A stretch of DNA of 64,000 nt from Streptomyces lincolnensis. GTDB taxonomy: Bacteria; Actinomycetota; Actinomycetes; Streptomycetales; Streptomycetaceae. The DNA lies in the NCBI RefSeq assembly GCF_021173675.1, contig NZ_JAIHON010000024.1, positions 39,970 through 103,969 on the forward strand. Reading direction: 5' to 3'. A program made the position numbers and the translations under genes. Shown here in pieces: positions 63,906 to 64,000 of this stretch (positions are counted from its first letter, which is position 1; every line of letters starts with the position of its first letter). The notes under the pieces are model-generated. The model was not told the DNA's origin. It ran no database searches and saw only the letters and a list, made by a program, of their open reading frames with translations.

Positions 63906-64000
63906 GATCCTCCCCTGTTCTCTCAGCTCAGATCCCTGTCTGAGTCTGAGATTGATCTTGTCTCTTGGATGATGTCTGGTGAGCTGCGTATCTAACGGAG

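Noticed and set aside
63870..64000. Group II intron 5' end inside the recombinase
   Set aside because: Short GTGYG-like motifs are common by chance, and no intron domain structure or reverse transcriptase can be seen before the window ends.

Overview
The window is high-GC actinobacterial DNA, almost certainly from a Streptomyces chromosome and probably from an accessory (arm) region. The reasons are the strong GC bias at third codon positions, GTG starts, typical Streptomyces families (SARP, LacI-type cellobiose control, TIGR04222-like and DUF2461 proteins, an HTH-nSTAND1 regulator) and a dense scatter of broken insertion sequences. No rRNA, tRNA or CRISPR array was seen.

Layout. 1-148: 3' end of a GH13-type glycosidase. 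823-6990: a cellobiose/oligosaccharide uptake locus, made of a divergent LacI-type repressor, two palindromic operators, a binding lipoprotein, two permeases and a GH1 beta-glucosidase. 7262-7746: remnants of an M1 peptidase and an AraC regulator. 7780-16212: a tightly coupled nine-gene minus-strand operon of the Nit1C / MSMEG_0565-0572 / sll0783-0787 type, linked in the literature to nitrogen starvation and cyanide assimilation. It carries two tandem nitrilase-superfamily genes, and the second has lost its catalytic Glu and Cys. 16561-20883: IS701, HTH-nSTAND1 and panB remnants around an SDR/MerR pair (MerR frameshifted). 20906-22102: an AT-richer alpha/beta-hydrolase lipoprotein, probably imported. 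22191-28478: two related SnoaL/SDR blocks (one broken), a TetR, a frameshifted YhgE/Pip-like protein and a royal-jelly-family protein. 29397-35293: a TetR and a divergent five-gene redox/hydrolase operon. 35411-36838: three broken transposases.

36987-50382 looks like a biosynthetic locus. A seven-gene minus-strand operon encodes a discrete acyltransferase, an acyl-CoA oxidase-like flavoprotein, two KASIII enzymes, a ketoreductase-like SDR, an ACP and a KASII. Upstream on the plus strand lie a TPR-type regulator, a truncated IspH-like protein, a SARP activator and another SDR. No dehydratase, enoyl reductase or chain-length factor is present.

50456-63905 is a mosaic: a vanadium-haloperoxidase/PAP2-family secreted protein, DUF2461, a TIGR04222-like protein, several truncated genes abutting one another (alpha/beta hydrolase, 2-hydroxyacid dehydrogenase, SnoaL, WD40), frameshifted aldo-keto reductase and MFS genes, a peptidoglycan-binding protein without its signal peptide, a DUF3592 protein and a C-terminally truncated large serine recombinase at the right edge. 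The WD40 half at 56.2 kb and the HTH-nSTAND1 half at 17 kb have the polarity expected if an inversion had split one gene. Many single-base frameshifts occur; whether they are real or sequence errors cannot be decided from the sequence alone.
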